DNA from: Verrucomicrobiales bacterium
GTDB taxonomy: Bacteria; Verrucomicrobiota; Verrucomicrobiia; Limisphaerales; UBA9464
Length of the DNA stretch: 45,734 nt
Assembly: GCA_027489875.1 (NCBI GenBank)
Contig: JAIXZE010000386.1
Location: forward strand, 1 to 45,734
Direction: 5' to 3'
The translations under genes and the position numbers were made by a program. The notes beneath the pieces are model-generated. The model did no database searches, had not been told where the DNA came from, and was given only the letters and a program-made list of their open reading frames with translations. This document shows, piece by piece, positions 9,093 to 18,175 of the stretch (positions are counted from its first letter, which is position 1; each line of letters begins with the position of its first letter).

Positions 9093-10234
9093 CGGTGTTC
9101 GGTTTCATCCTGAAGAACGCACTGCGGAACACCCGGCGTGCGTTGCTGACGATTTCGAGTGTCGCGGTCAGTTCGGCACTGCTGGTTTCGCTCATGACGC
9201 TGGAGCGGGAATTGACGGTGCCACCGGAGGCGGAGGGCGCGTCCCTGCGGATCATCGCGCGCAACAAGGTGTCGTTGATGCAACCGCTGCCGGCAAAGCA
9301 GTTGTCGGCCATCCAACGGATTCCGGGCATCGTGACGGTGACGCCGTTCACGTATTTCGGAGGACTGTACGAGAACGAGGAGTTCACCAGTTTTGCCCAG
9401 TTCGCCGTCGATCCGGTGCCGTTCCAGTCGATCATCGTGGACGGCCCGGTGATCGACGGCAGCTACGAAGCCTGGGTGAAGAACCGCACCGGATGCCTGG
9501 TGGGTGCGGACACGATGAAGCGGTACAACCTGAAGGTCGGGGACCAGATGCGGTTCCGGGGGACGTTTTACCCGTGCGATCTGGATCTGAAGATCGAGGC
9601 GGTTTATCAGGGCACGGTCGATGATCGGAACATCTTCTTTCACCACAAGCTGCTGGATGAGTTGACCGGAGATCCCGGAACGGTGGGCACGTGGTATCTG
9701 CGGGCCGAGTCGGTGGAGGTGGCCGACCGTGTGATCCAGCAGGTGAACGACACCTTTGCCAACACATCGGCGGAAGTCCGTGCGGAGTCGGAGCGCGCCT
9801 TCCAGATGGGGTTCGTGAGCATGTGGGGCAATGTCAGCAACCTGATCCGGGGCGTGAACCTGGTGGTGGTCTTCACCCTGGTGCTCGTGGCGGTGAGCAC
9901 CATGAGCATGGCGGTGCGCGAGCGGTTCCGCGAATTGGCCGTGTTGAAGGCGCTGGGTTTCCAACGACGGGACCTGTTCGGTTTCATCCTTGCCGAGGGC
10001 TTTGGCCTGTCGGTGATCGGAGGGGCGGTCGGCATCGGAGGCGCGTGGGCGTTCTGGACGTTCTCCGACATCCAGCAGATGACCAATGGCTTCCTGATCG
10101 TGTTTGAGGTGACACCGCGGATCGTCGGGATGGCGGCCGCGGTGGCCTCGGTGCTGGGAGTGGTTTCGTCCATCGGACCGGCGATTTCGGTGGGACGGAT
10201 GAGCGTGGTCGAGGGCTTGAAGACGCTGGACTGA
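9089..10234 (+). CDS. FtsX/MacB-like ABC permease 1
   Basis: Membrane subunit with the MacB/FtsX layout: one N-terminal transmembrane helix (about residues 15-35), a long extracytoplasmic domain of roughly 200 residues, then three C-terminal helices (about 258-280, 302-325 and 345-368). The segment RFRELAVLKALGFQRRDLFGFILAEG is the typical cytoplasmic coupling region of this family. The GTG start overlaps the stop of the ATPase gene, indicating coupled translation. It is followed after nine bases by a second permease, so the transporter is probably a heterodimer of permeases. Confidence 0.88.
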   Translation: MTVFGFILKNALRNTRRALLTISSVAVSSALLVSLMTLERELTVPPEAEGASLRIIARNKVSLMQPLPAKQLSAIQRIPGIVTVTPFTYFGGLYENEEFTSFAQFAVDPVPFQSIIVDGPVIDGSYEAWVKNRTGCLVGADTMKRYNLKVGDQMRFRGTFYPCDLDLKIEAVYQGTVDDRNIFFHHKLLDELTGDPGTVGTWYLRAESVEVADRVIQQVNDTFANTSAEVRAESERAFQMGFVSMWGNVSNLIRGVNLVVVFTLVLVAVSTMSMAVRERFRELAVLKALGFQRRDLFGFILAEGFGLSVIGGAVGIGGAWAFWTFSDIQQMTNGFLIVFEVTPRIVGMAAAVASVLGVVSSIGPAISVGRMSVVEGLKTLD

Positions 10235-10243
10235 GGAATCCCG

Positions 10244-11497
10244 ATGAGAGGCGGCACGACAGGAATCGAGTGGTTGGTGCTGGTGGGCCTGGTTGCGGCC
10301 GGCGTTGGCGCAGTCTGGGGACTGGCCACGCTGGCGGGCCTGCCCATCCAGTACAATGTCCGGAATGTCCTCGTCCGATGGCGCTCGTCGCTGACGACGA
10401 TCCTGGGGATTGGTGCGGTGGTGGCGGTGTTTGTGGTTTTGCAGGCGGTGGCGCGCGGGATCGAGGCCAGTTCAGGGAACACCGGGGATGACCGGAACGT
10501 CCTGGTGGTGCGGCGTGGTTCGCAGGCGGAGTCGGGCAGCCTCGTGACGCGGGAGCATTTCAAGACGCTCTCGTACATGGAGGAGATTGCGCGCAACGAA
10601 GCCGGACAACCGTTGATCTCGGCCGAGGTGATCATGATCGTCTCCGTGCCGCGCGTGGATGGGACCGGCGAGGCGAATACCCTGCTGCGCGGCTTGACCG
10701 CCCGTGGGATGGAACTGCGCCCGCAGGTGTCGTTGGTGGAAGGCCGATGGTTCGAACCCGGCAAGCGGGAGATCGTGGTCGCCCAGCGGTTGGCCAAGCG
10801 TTTCCAGGGCTTCGAACTGGGCGGAACGGTGAAGGCGGGTCTGACACGGTTGAAGGTGGTTGGCCACTTCGATGCGGGCGGCAGCGCCTTCGATTCGGAA
10901 GCGTGGATGGACTCCGATGAATGCCGCGCCATCTTCGAACGGGACCAGTATTCGAGCATCCTGCTGCGTCCGCGGGATACGAATGCGATGACGGTCCTGA
11001 CCAACCGGATCGACACGGACAAACGGTTGGCGCTCCGGGCCGAAGGAGAGGTTCAGTACTACAAGGGGCAGACGGTCACCGCGGCACCGATCAAGATCAT
11101 CGCCGGCTTGCTGGGTGTGGCGATGTCGATCGGGGCGGTGTTCGCCGCGATGAACACGATGTACGCGAGCGTCGCGTCGCGGACCCGCGAAGTCGGCACG
11201 CTGCGGGTGATCGGATATTCGCGGAAGTCGGTCGTGGTGTGCTTCCTCATCGAGGGAGCCTGTCTGGCAGCATTGGGTGGCATCTTCGGCTGTGCGCTGG
11301 CCCGCCTGACCGATGGGTTCAGCACCGGGACGCTCGACTTCCAGTCCTTTGCCGAAACGGTCTTCCAGTTTCAGGTCACGCCCATGTTGATGGCGAAAGG
11401 CCTGCTTTTTGCCGTGGTGATCGGAGTGGTTGGCAGCCTGCTGCCGGCCCTGCGAGCGGCCCGCATTCCCGTCATTTCCGCATTGAAATCCGTATGA
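10244..11497 (+). CDS. FtsX/MacB-like ABC permease 2
   Basis: Second permease chain of the same exporter (417 residues). There are hydrophobic segments near the N-terminus (about 8-28), a second one around 43-68, an extracytoplasmic domain, and three C-terminal helices. The coupling region SRTREVGTLRVIGYSRKSVVVCFLIEGA is characteristic of MacB/FtsX permeases. Start ATG 10244 has a good ribosome binding site (TGAGGAAT). Its stop overlaps the adaptor start (ATGA). The extra N-terminal hydrophobic segment distinguishes it from permease 1, which supports a heterodimer rather than a recent duplication. Confidence 0.87.
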   Translation: MRGGTTGIEWLVLVGLVAAGVGAVWGLATLAGLPIQYNVRNVLVRWRSSLTTILGIGAVVAVFVVLQAVARGIEASSGNTGDDRNVLVVRRGSQAESGSLVTREHFKTLSYMEEIARNEAGQPLISAEVIMIVSVPRVDGTGEANTLLRGLTARGMELRPQVSLVEGRWFEPGKREIVVAQRLAKRFQGFELGGTVKAGLTRLKVVGHFDAGGSAFDSEAWMDSDECRAIFERDQYSSILLRPRDTNAMTVLTNRIDTDKRLALRAEGEVQYYKGQTVTAAPIKIIAGLLGVAMSIGAVFAAMNTMYASVASRTREVGTLRVIGYSRKSVVVCFLIEGACLAALGGIFGCALARLTDGFSTGTLDFQSFAETVFQFQVTPMLMAKGLLFAVVIGVVGSLLPALRAARIPVISALKSV

Positions 11498-12507
11498 GCC
11501 AGGACCCATTGGAGCGTCTCCGCATCTCGTCGCAGCAGAAGCAACGGCGAGGCAGTGCCACTTTCTGGATCGTGGCCGTCGCGCTGCTGGTCATTGCAGC
11601 CGCCGCCTATTTCGCCGTTCCCCGTGCCGGCGATAACGTCCGCTCACCGGTGAAGGCGGCGGAGAAGAAGCCCGGATCGAAGCCGCCAACGCCGACCGCA
11701 TCCGCTCCGGGCACCAACGCGGTCTCGTCAACGTCTGCGGCCTCGGTCGGTTCGTCGCGGGTGGAAGGCTCCGTCCTGACCGTGACCGGGTACATCGTGG
11801 CGCGGGAGCGGATCGAGATCAGTCCGCGGTTCATGGGGATCGTGAACTGGATCGGGGTACGGAAGGGGGATTCCGTGACGAACGGTCAGGTGGTGGTTCG
11901 GTTGGACGACTCGGAGTATCAGGCCCGATTGGCCGAGAATGATGGCCAGTTGGCCGTGGCCCGGGTGGCCGTGGATCGGGCACGGATGGATCTGAAGCGG
12001 GCGGAAGGGTTGGTGGCCAGCCAGGTGGAGATGCAGAAGTTCCTCGATGATGCCCGTCTGGCGATGGCTTCCGCAGAGGCGACCGTGAAGCAGGTCGAAG
12101 GCGGCCGACGCTTGCTGGAGACCTGGATCGACTGGTGCGTCATCCGTTCCCCCGTCAACGGGATCGTCCTGGAGAAGTTGGTCGATGCGAACGAGCTCGT
12201 GACGCCCCAGACGTTCGGGGGAGGACGAGGTCCGAGCACGTCGTTGGTCGCCGTGGCGGATCTGGGAGACCTGCAGGTGGAGATTGATCTTGGGGAATCC
12301 GACCTGGCGAAGGTCGCCATCGGGCAACGGTGCGTGGTCTCGCCGGAAGCCTACTCGGACCGAAAATACGAGGGTGAGGTCGTGGAGATCGCGCCGGAGG
12401 CGAGCCGTCAGAAGGGGACCCTGCAGGTGAAAGTCCAGATCCGGAACCCGGATCGCTACCTGACCCCCGAGTTGAGTGCCCGGGTCGATTTCGTAGGTTC
12501 GAAGTAG
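11494..12507 (+). CDS. HlyD/MacA-type membrane fusion protein
   Basis: Periplasmic adaptor of the ABC exporter (337 residues). It has a cytoplasmic basic N-terminus, one transmembrane anchor (about residues 22-41), a Pro/Ala/Ser-rich linker, then a biotinyl-lipoyl-like half (VTGYIVARERIEISPRFMG), a coiled-coil hairpin (about 145-200) and the second lipoyl half plus beta-barrel (VIRSPVNGIVLE). The frame is open upstream to 10921 inside permease 2, but ATG 11494 overlaps that gene's stop and starts a sensible MSQDPLERLR N-terminus. No outer-membrane TolC-type gene lies next to it. Confidence 0.87.
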   Translation: MSQDPLERLRISSQQKQRRGSATFWIVAVALLVIAAAAYFAVPRAGDNVRSPVKAAEKKPGSKPPTPTASAPGTNAVSSTSAASVGSSRVEGSVLTVTGYIVARERIEISPRFMGIVNWIGVRKGDSVTNGQVVVRLDDSEYQARLAENDGQLAVARVAVDRARMDLKRAEGLVASQVEMQKFLDDARLAMASAEATVKQVEGGRRLLETWIDWCVIRSPVNGIVLEKLVDANELVTPQTFGGGRGPSTSLVAVADLGDLQVEIDLGESDLAKVAIGQRCVVSPEAYSDRKYEGEVVEIAPEASRQKGTLQVKVQIRNPDRYLTPELSARVDFVGSK

Positions 12508-12535
12508 GGCTCCCCTGAGAGGGGTAGGGAGAATT

Positions 12536-12566
12536 CCGCAGATCGCCACTCTGGCAAGGTCTGCGG
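12536..12566. other. stem-loop between adaptor and ygiQ-like genes
   Basis: CCGCAGA at 12536-12542 pairs with TCTGCGG at 12560-12566, and an inner GCCACTCTGGC extends the hairpin. There is no T-run on either side, so a terminator role is uncertain. It is the only notable structure in the 100-base gap. Confidence 0.4.
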
Positions 12567-12607
12567 TTGCCGCGCTTGGAACACATGGCCATGATCGCAG
12601 TCTGGAA

Positions 12608-14386
12608 ATGAGTGCCGCCAAAAAGACGATCCCGAAGGAGTACGAGGGGTTCCTGCCGATGTCCCGCGCCGAAATGGATGCCCGGGGATGGGATGAACTC
12701 GATGTGCTGATCATCACCGGGGACGCGTACGTGGACCATCCGTCCTTCGGGGCGGCGATGATCGGGCGCGTGCTGGAGGCGGACGGACTCCGCGTCGGCA
12801 TCGTGGCGCAGCCCGACTGGAAGACGATCGAGTCGATCCAGGTGATGGGAACGCCGAAGCTGTTCGTGGGTGTGACCGCCGGGAACCTGGATTCGATGCT
12901 GTCGAATTACACCGCCGCCCGCCACAAGCGGAAGGAGGACGTGTACAGCGAGGGAGGTATCCCGGGGAAACGTCCCAACCACGCCGGTGTGGTTTACTCG
13001 CAGATGGCGCGGCGGGCCTTCCCGGGAGTCCCCGTCGTTCTGGGTGGGATGGAAGCCAGCATGCGCCGGGTGGCGCATTACGATTACTGGGAAGACAAGC
13101 TCAAGCCCTCCATCATGGCGGACGCCAAGGCGGACGTGCTGGTGTACGGCATGGGTGAACGGGCGGTGCGTGAGATCACGCGGCGGTTGCGCGAGGGCAA
13201 CCGGGACTTCCGGGAGATTCCCGGCACGACGTTGTTCCTGGGCAGCAAGGCGACGGCAGCGATGGATTTCAGCGACTGCATCATCCTGCCTTCGTGGGAG
13301 GAGTTGCAGGCGGACAAGACCCACCTGATGCGCCTGACCAAGGTGGTCGAGGCGCAGCAGACGCCTTATTGCGGGAAGCGGTTGGTCCAGATGCACGGGA
13401 ACCGTGCGGTCTACATGGAACCGCCCGCGATGCCCGTGGATGGTCCGGAGCTGGATGCGCTGTACGAGTATCCCTTCATGCGGTTGGCCCACCCCATCTA
13501 CAAGCTGCCGGTGCCTGGGTTCGCGACGATCAAGGATTCGATCATCGTTTCACGCGGGTGCGCGGGAGGATGCACGTTCTGCGGTCTGGGCTTCCATCAG
13601 GGGAAATTCCTGTCCAGCCGGAGCGTCGACTCCGTGTTGAAGGAAGTTCGGCGGCTGGCGAATTCGCCGAATTTCCGGGGGACGATTTCGGACCTGGGTG
13701 GACCCACGGCAAACCTGTATGCGGCCCAGAACGGGCATGCGGAGGCGTGCAAGAAGTGTCACCGTCCGAGCTGCCTCTGGCCATCGATCTGCCCGCATTT
13801 CGGCATCAATGAGCAGCCGGGGTTGGACATCCTGCGTGGAGCGCGCGCCCAGCCCGGGGTGAAGCACGTGTTCGTTCAGTCCGGCATCCGGATGGATGTG
13901 GCCCTGCGGACACCGGAGTACATGAAGGAACTGGTCCAGAACCACGTTTCCGGCCACATGAAGGTGGCTCCCGAGCACATGCATCCCGAGGTCCTGCGGC
14001 GGATGCGCAAGCCCGCCGGCGACTTTCCGGCGTTCATGGACAAGTTCTTCGAACTGAGCGAGGCCGCCGGCAAGGAGCAATATCTCGTGCCGTACTTCAT
14101 CTCGAGTTTCCCGGGCTGCACCGAGAAGGAGATGGGCGCGGTCGAGGAGTTCCTGAAGAAGGAGAAGTGGAACCTCCAGCAGGTGCAGGACTTCATCCCG
14201 CTGCCGATGACGGGATCTGCCGCGATGTACGTGACCGGTCTGGACATCAATTCCGAACAGCCCATTCCGATCGTCCGGAATGCAGGCGACCGGGAACGCC
14301 AGAAGCGGATGCTGCGTCCCAATCTGAATCCGAAACCGATTCCGGGCGGGCGCGATCGCGAGGACAACCTCGACCGCGTCGACTGA
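12608..14386 (+). CDS. YgiQ family radical SAM protein
   Basis: Putative iron-sulfur enzyme of the YgiQ (UPF0313) family, 592 residues, whose substrate is not established. The N-terminal part (about 20-110: DVLIITGDAYVDHPSFG and later VGIVAQPDW) resembles a cobalamin-binding-like Rossmann region. The radical SAM motif CAGGCTFC places the cluster ligands at C318, C322 and C325. Extra cysteines (CKKCHRPSC) occur near residues 380-390, as in the family. The C-terminal half contains VAPEHMHPEVLRRMRKP and a final basic region of the kind described as DUF3362. Length is normal. No ribosome binding site stands out before ATG 12608, and its neighbours suggest no pathway. Confidence 0.9.
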   Translation: MSAAKKTIPKEYEGFLPMSRAEMDARGWDELDVLIITGDAYVDHPSFGAAMIGRVLEADGLRVGIVAQPDWKTIESIQVMGTPKLFVGVTAGNLDSMLSNYTAARHKRKEDVYSEGGIPGKRPNHAGVVYSQMARRAFPGVPVVLGGMEASMRRVAHYDYWEDKLKPSIMADAKADVLVYGMGERAVREITRRLREGNRDFREIPGTTLFLGSKATAAMDFSDCIILPSWEELQADKTHLMRLTKVVEAQQTPYCGKRLVQMHGNRAVYMEPPAMPVDGPELDALYEYPFMRLAHPIYKLPVPGFATIKDSIIVSRGCAGGCTFCGLGFHQGKFLSSRSVDSVLKEVRRLANSPNFRGTISDLGGPTANLYAAQNGHAEACKKCHRPSCLWPSICPHFGINEQPGLDILRGARAQPGVKHVFVQSGIRMDVALRTPEYMKELVQNHVSGHMKVAPEHMHPEVLRRMRKPAGDFPAFMDKFFELSEAAGKEQYLVPYFISSFPGCTEKEMGAVEEFLKKEKWNLQQVQDFIPLPMTGSAAMYVTGLDINSEQPIPIVRNAGDRERQKRMLRPNLNPKPIPGGRDREDNLDRVD

Positions 14387-14458
14387 CGGGATGGGACCGC
14401 CGCTTGCCAGCGCCGCTGGGGGGGATACGCTCGTCCGAGCATTTTTCGGTTCGACCCC

Positions 14459-15688
14459 ATGAAAATCCTCCTCAACTCGGCCGCTGTCGTTGGCACCTTC
14501 CTCCTCACCCAATCCGCGGTTGCGGGCGACTGGCCCACGTGGCGCGGTCCCAAGGGCGATGGCATCACGCCGGAGCGGTTTCCCGATGCGCTCCCGGTGG
14601 ATGGGCTGAAGCGGGCCTGGAAATCCCAGGTCGGTGTCGGATTCACCGCCGTCAGCGTGTCGGGTGGACGCTTGTTCACGATGGGCAATCGGGACAAGTC
14701 GGATACCGCCACGCTCTTCTGCCTCGATGCGGCGACGGGAAAGGCGGTCTGGACGCGGGAATGGGAGAGCCCGCTGGCTGCGACGATGTATGAGGGCGGA
14801 CCGAATGCGACGCCGGTCCTCGAGGGCGATTCCCTGTACGTGGTGGTCAAGCCAGCGCGCGTCCTGCGGTTGAAGGCAACCACCGGTGAGACCGTGTGGG
14901 ACGTGAACCTGGTGGAATCCCACAAGACCGACCTTTCGCCATGGGGCATCGCGGGCGCTCCCCGACTGACATCCGAAGGCGTGGTCCTGAATTACGGCAG
15001 CAACGGAACACTTCTGGACAGGGAGACGGGCAAGGTCCGATGGACCACCGGAGGCAAAGGTTCGAGTTTCAACGTACCGGCGACGGGGCAAATCGGTGGT
15101 GAACCCGGCTTGCTGGTCCTCGCGACCAACGCGGTTGTCGGAGTCCGGTTGAAGGATGGGGGTGAGGAATTCCGGCATCCGTTTGGCGAGGGATACTTCT
15201 GTCACGCGAGTGATCCGATCGTTCGCGAGAACGAGGTTTTCGTGAGTTCTGCCGATCACGGGGGGCAGTTGCTGAAGTTCGGAAAGGGGCAGGTCGAGTT
15301 GGTGTGGAAGACGCGCGAGTTCGGCAACTTCATGTCGACCCCTGTGGTGCGGGACGGTCACCTCTACGGTATCAATGCCTGTGGAGTGAAAGCGGCGGAC
15401 ACAGCGCTGGCCTGTGTGGAATGGAAGACGGGGAAGGTGCTCTGGACGGAGAAGGGTTTCGGCTGGGGTTCCCTGGTTGCCTCCGAGGACGGAAAGTTGT
15501 TTCTGCTAAGCGACAAGGGAGAGCTGACGCTGGCGTCCGTATCCCCCAGCGGGTTCAAGCTTCTGGGTCGGTTCCAGGCCATCGGTGGCAAGTGCTGGAC
15601 CCCGCCGGTGATCGCCAACGGGCGCATCTATCTTCGCAATGCCGCCGGGGAGTTGGTCTGCTACGAGGCCATTCCATCGGCCTCGTGA
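14459..15688 (+). CDS. exported PQQ-like beta-propeller protein
   Basis: A 409-residue secreted or periplasmic protein. The signal peptide covers about residues 1-22 (MKILLNSA then a hydrophobic run ending AVAGDW). The mature part has repeated blades of the outer-membrane-assembly/PQQ type, visible as ATGKAVWTREW, TTGETVWDVN, ETGKVRWTT and KTGKVLWTEKG. These proteins are common in Planctomycetota and Verrucomicrobiota, where their partners are generally unknown. No quinone-dehydrogenase catalytic motif is seen, so an enzymatic role is not claimed. Its start lies 72 bases after the radical SAM gene; the glycosyltransferase gene follows within about ten bases. Confidence 0.82.
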   Translation: MKILLNSAAVVGTFLLTQSAVAGDWPTWRGPKGDGITPERFPDALPVDGLKRAWKSQVGVGFTAVSVSGGRLFTMGNRDKSDTATLFCLDAATGKAVWTREWESPLAATMYEGGPNATPVLEGDSLYVVVKPARVLRLKATTGETVWDVNLVESHKTDLSPWGIAGAPRLTSEGVVLNYGSNGTLLDRETGKVRWTTGGKGSSFNVPATGQIGGEPGLLVLATNAVVGVRLKDGGEEFRHPFGEGYFCHASDPIVRENEVFVSSADHGGQLLKFGKGQVELVWKTREFGNFMSTPVVRDGHLYGINACGVKAADTALACVEWKTGKVLWTEKGFGWGSLVASEDGKLFLLSDKGELTLASVSPSGFKLLGRFQAIGGKCWTPPVIANGRIYLRNAAGELVCYEAIPSAS

Positions 15689-15698
15689 CATCCTTCCG

Positions 15699-16712
15699 GT
15701 GAACCGCCTCGATGCCTCGACGGGTGATTCCGTCCCGCCTGCCGCCGCCTCCCTTGGGGTGACGCCGTCACCCGTCCAGGTACGGAGCCGCGGCCGGATG
15801 TTGGTCATCCGAGGCGGCGCACTCGGAGATTTCATCCTCACGATGCCGGTGCTTTCGGCACTGCGGCAGGCGTTTCCCGAGACCCACATCGAGGTGCTCG
15901 CGTACCCCCGCTTCGGGGAGTTGGCAGTGGCTTCCGGATTGGCCGATGCGTGTCGGGCGCTGGAGTCGCGGGGCCTTGCCGGATTCTTTGCGCGGAAGGG
16001 GGATCTGGACCGTTTCTGGTCGGAGTATTTTGCCGGGTTCAACGTGATCCTGTCGTACCTCTACGATCCGGATCTGTTCTTCCAGACCAACATTGCCCGG
16101 GTTTCGAAGGCGCAGTTGCTCATCGGCCCCCATCGCCCGGATGAGTCCCGCGAGGAGCACGCCACGCAGCAGTTGCTCCGCCCTCTCGAGAAGCTGGCGA
16201 TCTTCGATGCCGAACCCTCACCGCTGATTCCGGGTGCCCGTTTTCGGGCCATGCTCGGGTCGGAGGAGGCTCCAGACGCGCGTCGCGTTGTGATCCATCC
16301 TGGATCCGGCAGCGAATCCAAGAACTGGCCCGAGGTTCGTTGGCGTGAGTTGTTGGAGCGGTGGTCGCGGGCAGGGGAATGGCAGGTGGATGTCGTCGGG
16401 GGCGAAGTCGAAGGCGATCGGTTGGAGCGTCTGGCGCGGGGTCTTGCCAACGTCCGGGTCCTGCGCAACGCGCCACTGGTCGAACTGGCGGCACGGATCT
16501 CGGGAGCCCAGCTTTTTGTGGGACACGACTCCGGAGTCTCGCATCTGGCGGCCGCCACCGGTGTGCCGGGCCTGGTTTTGTGGGGACCCACCCACGAACC
16601 CACATGGCGTCCTCGGAGTGATCGGTTTGTGAGCCTCCGACACACGAATGGGCTGGGTGGTTTGACGACGGATGTCGTCGAGGCGCGCGTGCGGGAATTG
16701 ATGGATTCCTGA
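15699..16712 (+). CDS. family 9 glycosyltransferase (heptosyltransferase-like)
   Basis: Probable glycosyltransferase acting in lipopolysaccharide core assembly on the cytoplasmic face. The N-terminal domain begins MLVIRGGALGDFILTMPVLSALRQ, the standard GT9 opening. The second domain contains HPGSGSESKNWP (donor-sugar binding) and the terminal GHDSGVSHLAAATGVPG motif followed by LWGPT. The start is uncertain. GTG 15699 gives about 33 extra residues without family similarity, while ATG 15798 begins exactly at the conserved domain and has GGAG about ten bases upstream. A longer frame from 15639 would overlap the beta-propeller gene. An A-run and hairpin follow immediately. Confidence 0.85.
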   Translation: MNRLDASTGDSVPPAAASLGVTPSPVQVRSRGRMLVIRGGALGDFILTMPVLSALRQAFPETHIEVLAYPRFGELAVASGLADACRALESRGLAGFFARKGDLDRFWSEYFAGFNVILSYLYDPDLFFQTNIARVSKAQLLIGPHRPDESREEHATQQLLRPLEKLAIFDAEPSPLIPGARFRAMLGSEEAPDARRVVIHPGSGSESKNWPEVRWRELLERWSRAGEWQVDVVGGEVEGDRLERLARGLANVRVLRNAPLVELAARISGAQLFVGHDSGVSHLAAATGVPGLVLWGPTHEPTWRPRSDRFVSLRHTNGLGGLTTDVVEARVRELMDS

Positions 16713-16720
16713 AGGAAAAA

Positions 16721-16750
16721 GGGCGCACAGGTCAGGAGTCCTGTGCGCCC
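16721..16750 (-). terminator. intrinsic terminator (minus strand)
   Basis: GGGCGCACAG at 16721-16730 pairs with CTGTGCGCCC at 16741-16750 (ten uninterrupted pairs, plus one more inside). On the minus strand the stem is followed by TTTTTCC. It would end transcripts of the outer-membrane protein gene that stops at 16946, and could also slow plus-strand transcripts leaving the glycosyltransferase gene. Confidence 0.75.
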
Positions 16751-16797
16751 ACACCGGGCGGTCCCGCGACCGGCCGGCGAAAGGGTCCTCGGTTACC

Positions 16798-16925
16798 CGC
16801 GTGGGGGCACGCGGCCACAATTGGGTGAGGTGAAGGCCGGGTGACCTCACCCTGCGGCTTTGGGGAGAGCGCCGCGTGGGGGCACGCGGCCTTCAATCGG
16901 GAACCTGGCCCGGGGGCACGCGGCC
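16798..16925. repeat. three copies of a short GC hairpin repeat
   Basis: CGCGTGGGGGCACGCGGCC occurs at 16798-16816 and 16873-16891, and a degenerate copy CCCGGGGGCACGCGGCC at 16909-16925. The first two units are self-complementary (CGCGTG/CACGCG around GGGG). A separate inverted repeat, GTGAGGT...ACCTCAC, lies between about 16826 and 16851. All lie between the minus-strand barrel gene and its terminator, so they fall in that transcript's 3' untranslated region. Confidence 0.75.
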
Positions 16926-16945
16926 AACGGCCGCTGGATGGAGGC

Positions 16946-18055
16946 CTAGAAGGCGCGGGATGCGCTGAAGGTGATGAGGAAGCTGGCGAAGGCCGCGTCA
17001 CCGTGGCGGTAGCGGCTGGGGTTGTCGTTCGTCCAGCGTTCGTCCGCCACGCTGCGTTGGCGGTTGGCGTAGACCATCACCGGTGCGGAAACCGCGAAGG
17101 TCCATTGGCCGGGCATCCACGAAATGCCGGGTTCGATGCCAACGGAGAACCCCGGGCGCCGGAATCCGTTTTCATCTCCGATCAGGTCCTCGACGGGTAC
17201 GCCCTCAAGCCGGGCTCCCAGGGTGACGGTGACTCCCTTGAGGCGCGGGATGACGTATCCCAGTCCGCCGCGCACGAGGTAGGCGTCCGGCACGGAAGTG
17301 ATCTGCTCATAGGGGTTGCCTCGGGTCGTTCCGGAGACCGTCGAGGTCCCGTTCACGTCGCGGGGATTCGACAGGTAGAATGCCTGGCCGTAGGCGAAAA
17401 GATCCTGTGTGATGCTTCGGTAGCCATTCAATTCGAGGGTGACACCCCAACCGCCGTCGCCAGGTTGGATGGATTGGTCGACGTAGCCCGTGACGGGACC
17501 GTTTACCGTGGTGAATCGGTCCGTTGCGGCGTAATCACCCGTGGGTGCCTTGACGCCGATTCCGATCTGAAGGTTGCCTTTGGGCAGTTTGGCAGGATCG
17601 AGGATCCAGGCGCTGAACGTCAGGCGGGCGTCGCCGAGGCCGCCGGACTGGCTGCCGTGGCGATTCGTGCGGGTGTGCTCGTACCAGGAGGTGCGGTCAT
17701 GTCGGACGAAGGGAAGTGCCAGCGTGGCGGAGTAGCGTGGGGTGAAGGCGTAGCTGATTCCGAGGTCGATGAAGTGGGAATCATTGACGACCTGGTTCCC
17801 GATTTCATGGCGTTGGGTTTGCTCCACATCGCCCACGAAGTGGCGATCCGAGTGGAGCCAGCGGTACGAGACCGAGGCGAGCCACTTTGAATCCAGGAGG
17901 TTGGTCATTCCCGCTGGTGTCGCAGCGCAGCTGCCTGCGCCGCGGACAGCGACACAGCCTTGGCTGTGCGCTGTTTGGGGAGCCAACGCAAGGCAGGCTG
18001 CCAATGCGGTGAGTGGAAGGATATGGGTAGGCTGGAGTCGGCTGGAATCGTTCAT
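16946..18055 (-). CDS. outer-membrane beta-barrel protein
   Basis: A 369-residue protein with a signal peptide (about 1-32, LPLTALAACLALAPQTAHS) and alternating beta-strand sequence that ends in Phe, as expected of a barrel assembled by the Bam complex. Recurrent features include YSATLALPFVRHDRT, LQIGIGVKAPTGDY, GWGVTLELNGYRS and FLITFSASRAF. The overall look is that of the transporter-like barrels grouped with MetA-pathway phenol proteins, but the substrate cannot be inferred. It is a probable single-gene transcript: 120 bases separate it from the glycosyltransferase gene upstream, and a terminator follows about 195 bases downstream. Confidence 0.75.
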   Translation of the reverse strand: MNDSSRLQPTHILPLTALAACLALAPQTAHSQGCVAVRGAGSCAATPAGMTNLLDSKWLASVSYRWLHSDRHFVGDVEQTQRHEIGNQVVNDSHFIDLGISYAFTPRYSATLALPFVRHDRTSWYEHTRTNRHGSQSGGLGDARLTFSAWILDPAKLPKGNLQIGIGVKAPTGDYAATDRFTTVNGPVTGYVDQSIQPGDGGWGVTLELNGYRSITQDLFAYGQAFYLSNPRDVNGTSTVSGTTRGNPYEQITSVPDAYLVRGGLGYVIPRLKGVTVTLGARLEGVPVEDLIGDENGFRRPGFSVGIEPGISWMPGQWTFAVSAPVMVYANRQRSVADERWTNDNPSRYRHGDAAFASFLITFSASRAF

Positions 18056-18175
18056 GGATACGCGGTCGTTTTACCCCAGGTTTGCCGACGGCCCCTCTCT
18101 TGTGGGGCGATGTGCAACGGAGGTGGGGTCAACGGCTCGCCCCATGGGGTGAAGCGTCCGCGCCAACCCTTCACC

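Noticed and set aside
10921-11493. Upstream extension of the membrane fusion protein
   Set aside because: It is out of frame within permease 2; ATG 11494 overlaps the permease stop and starts a normal adaptor N-terminus.
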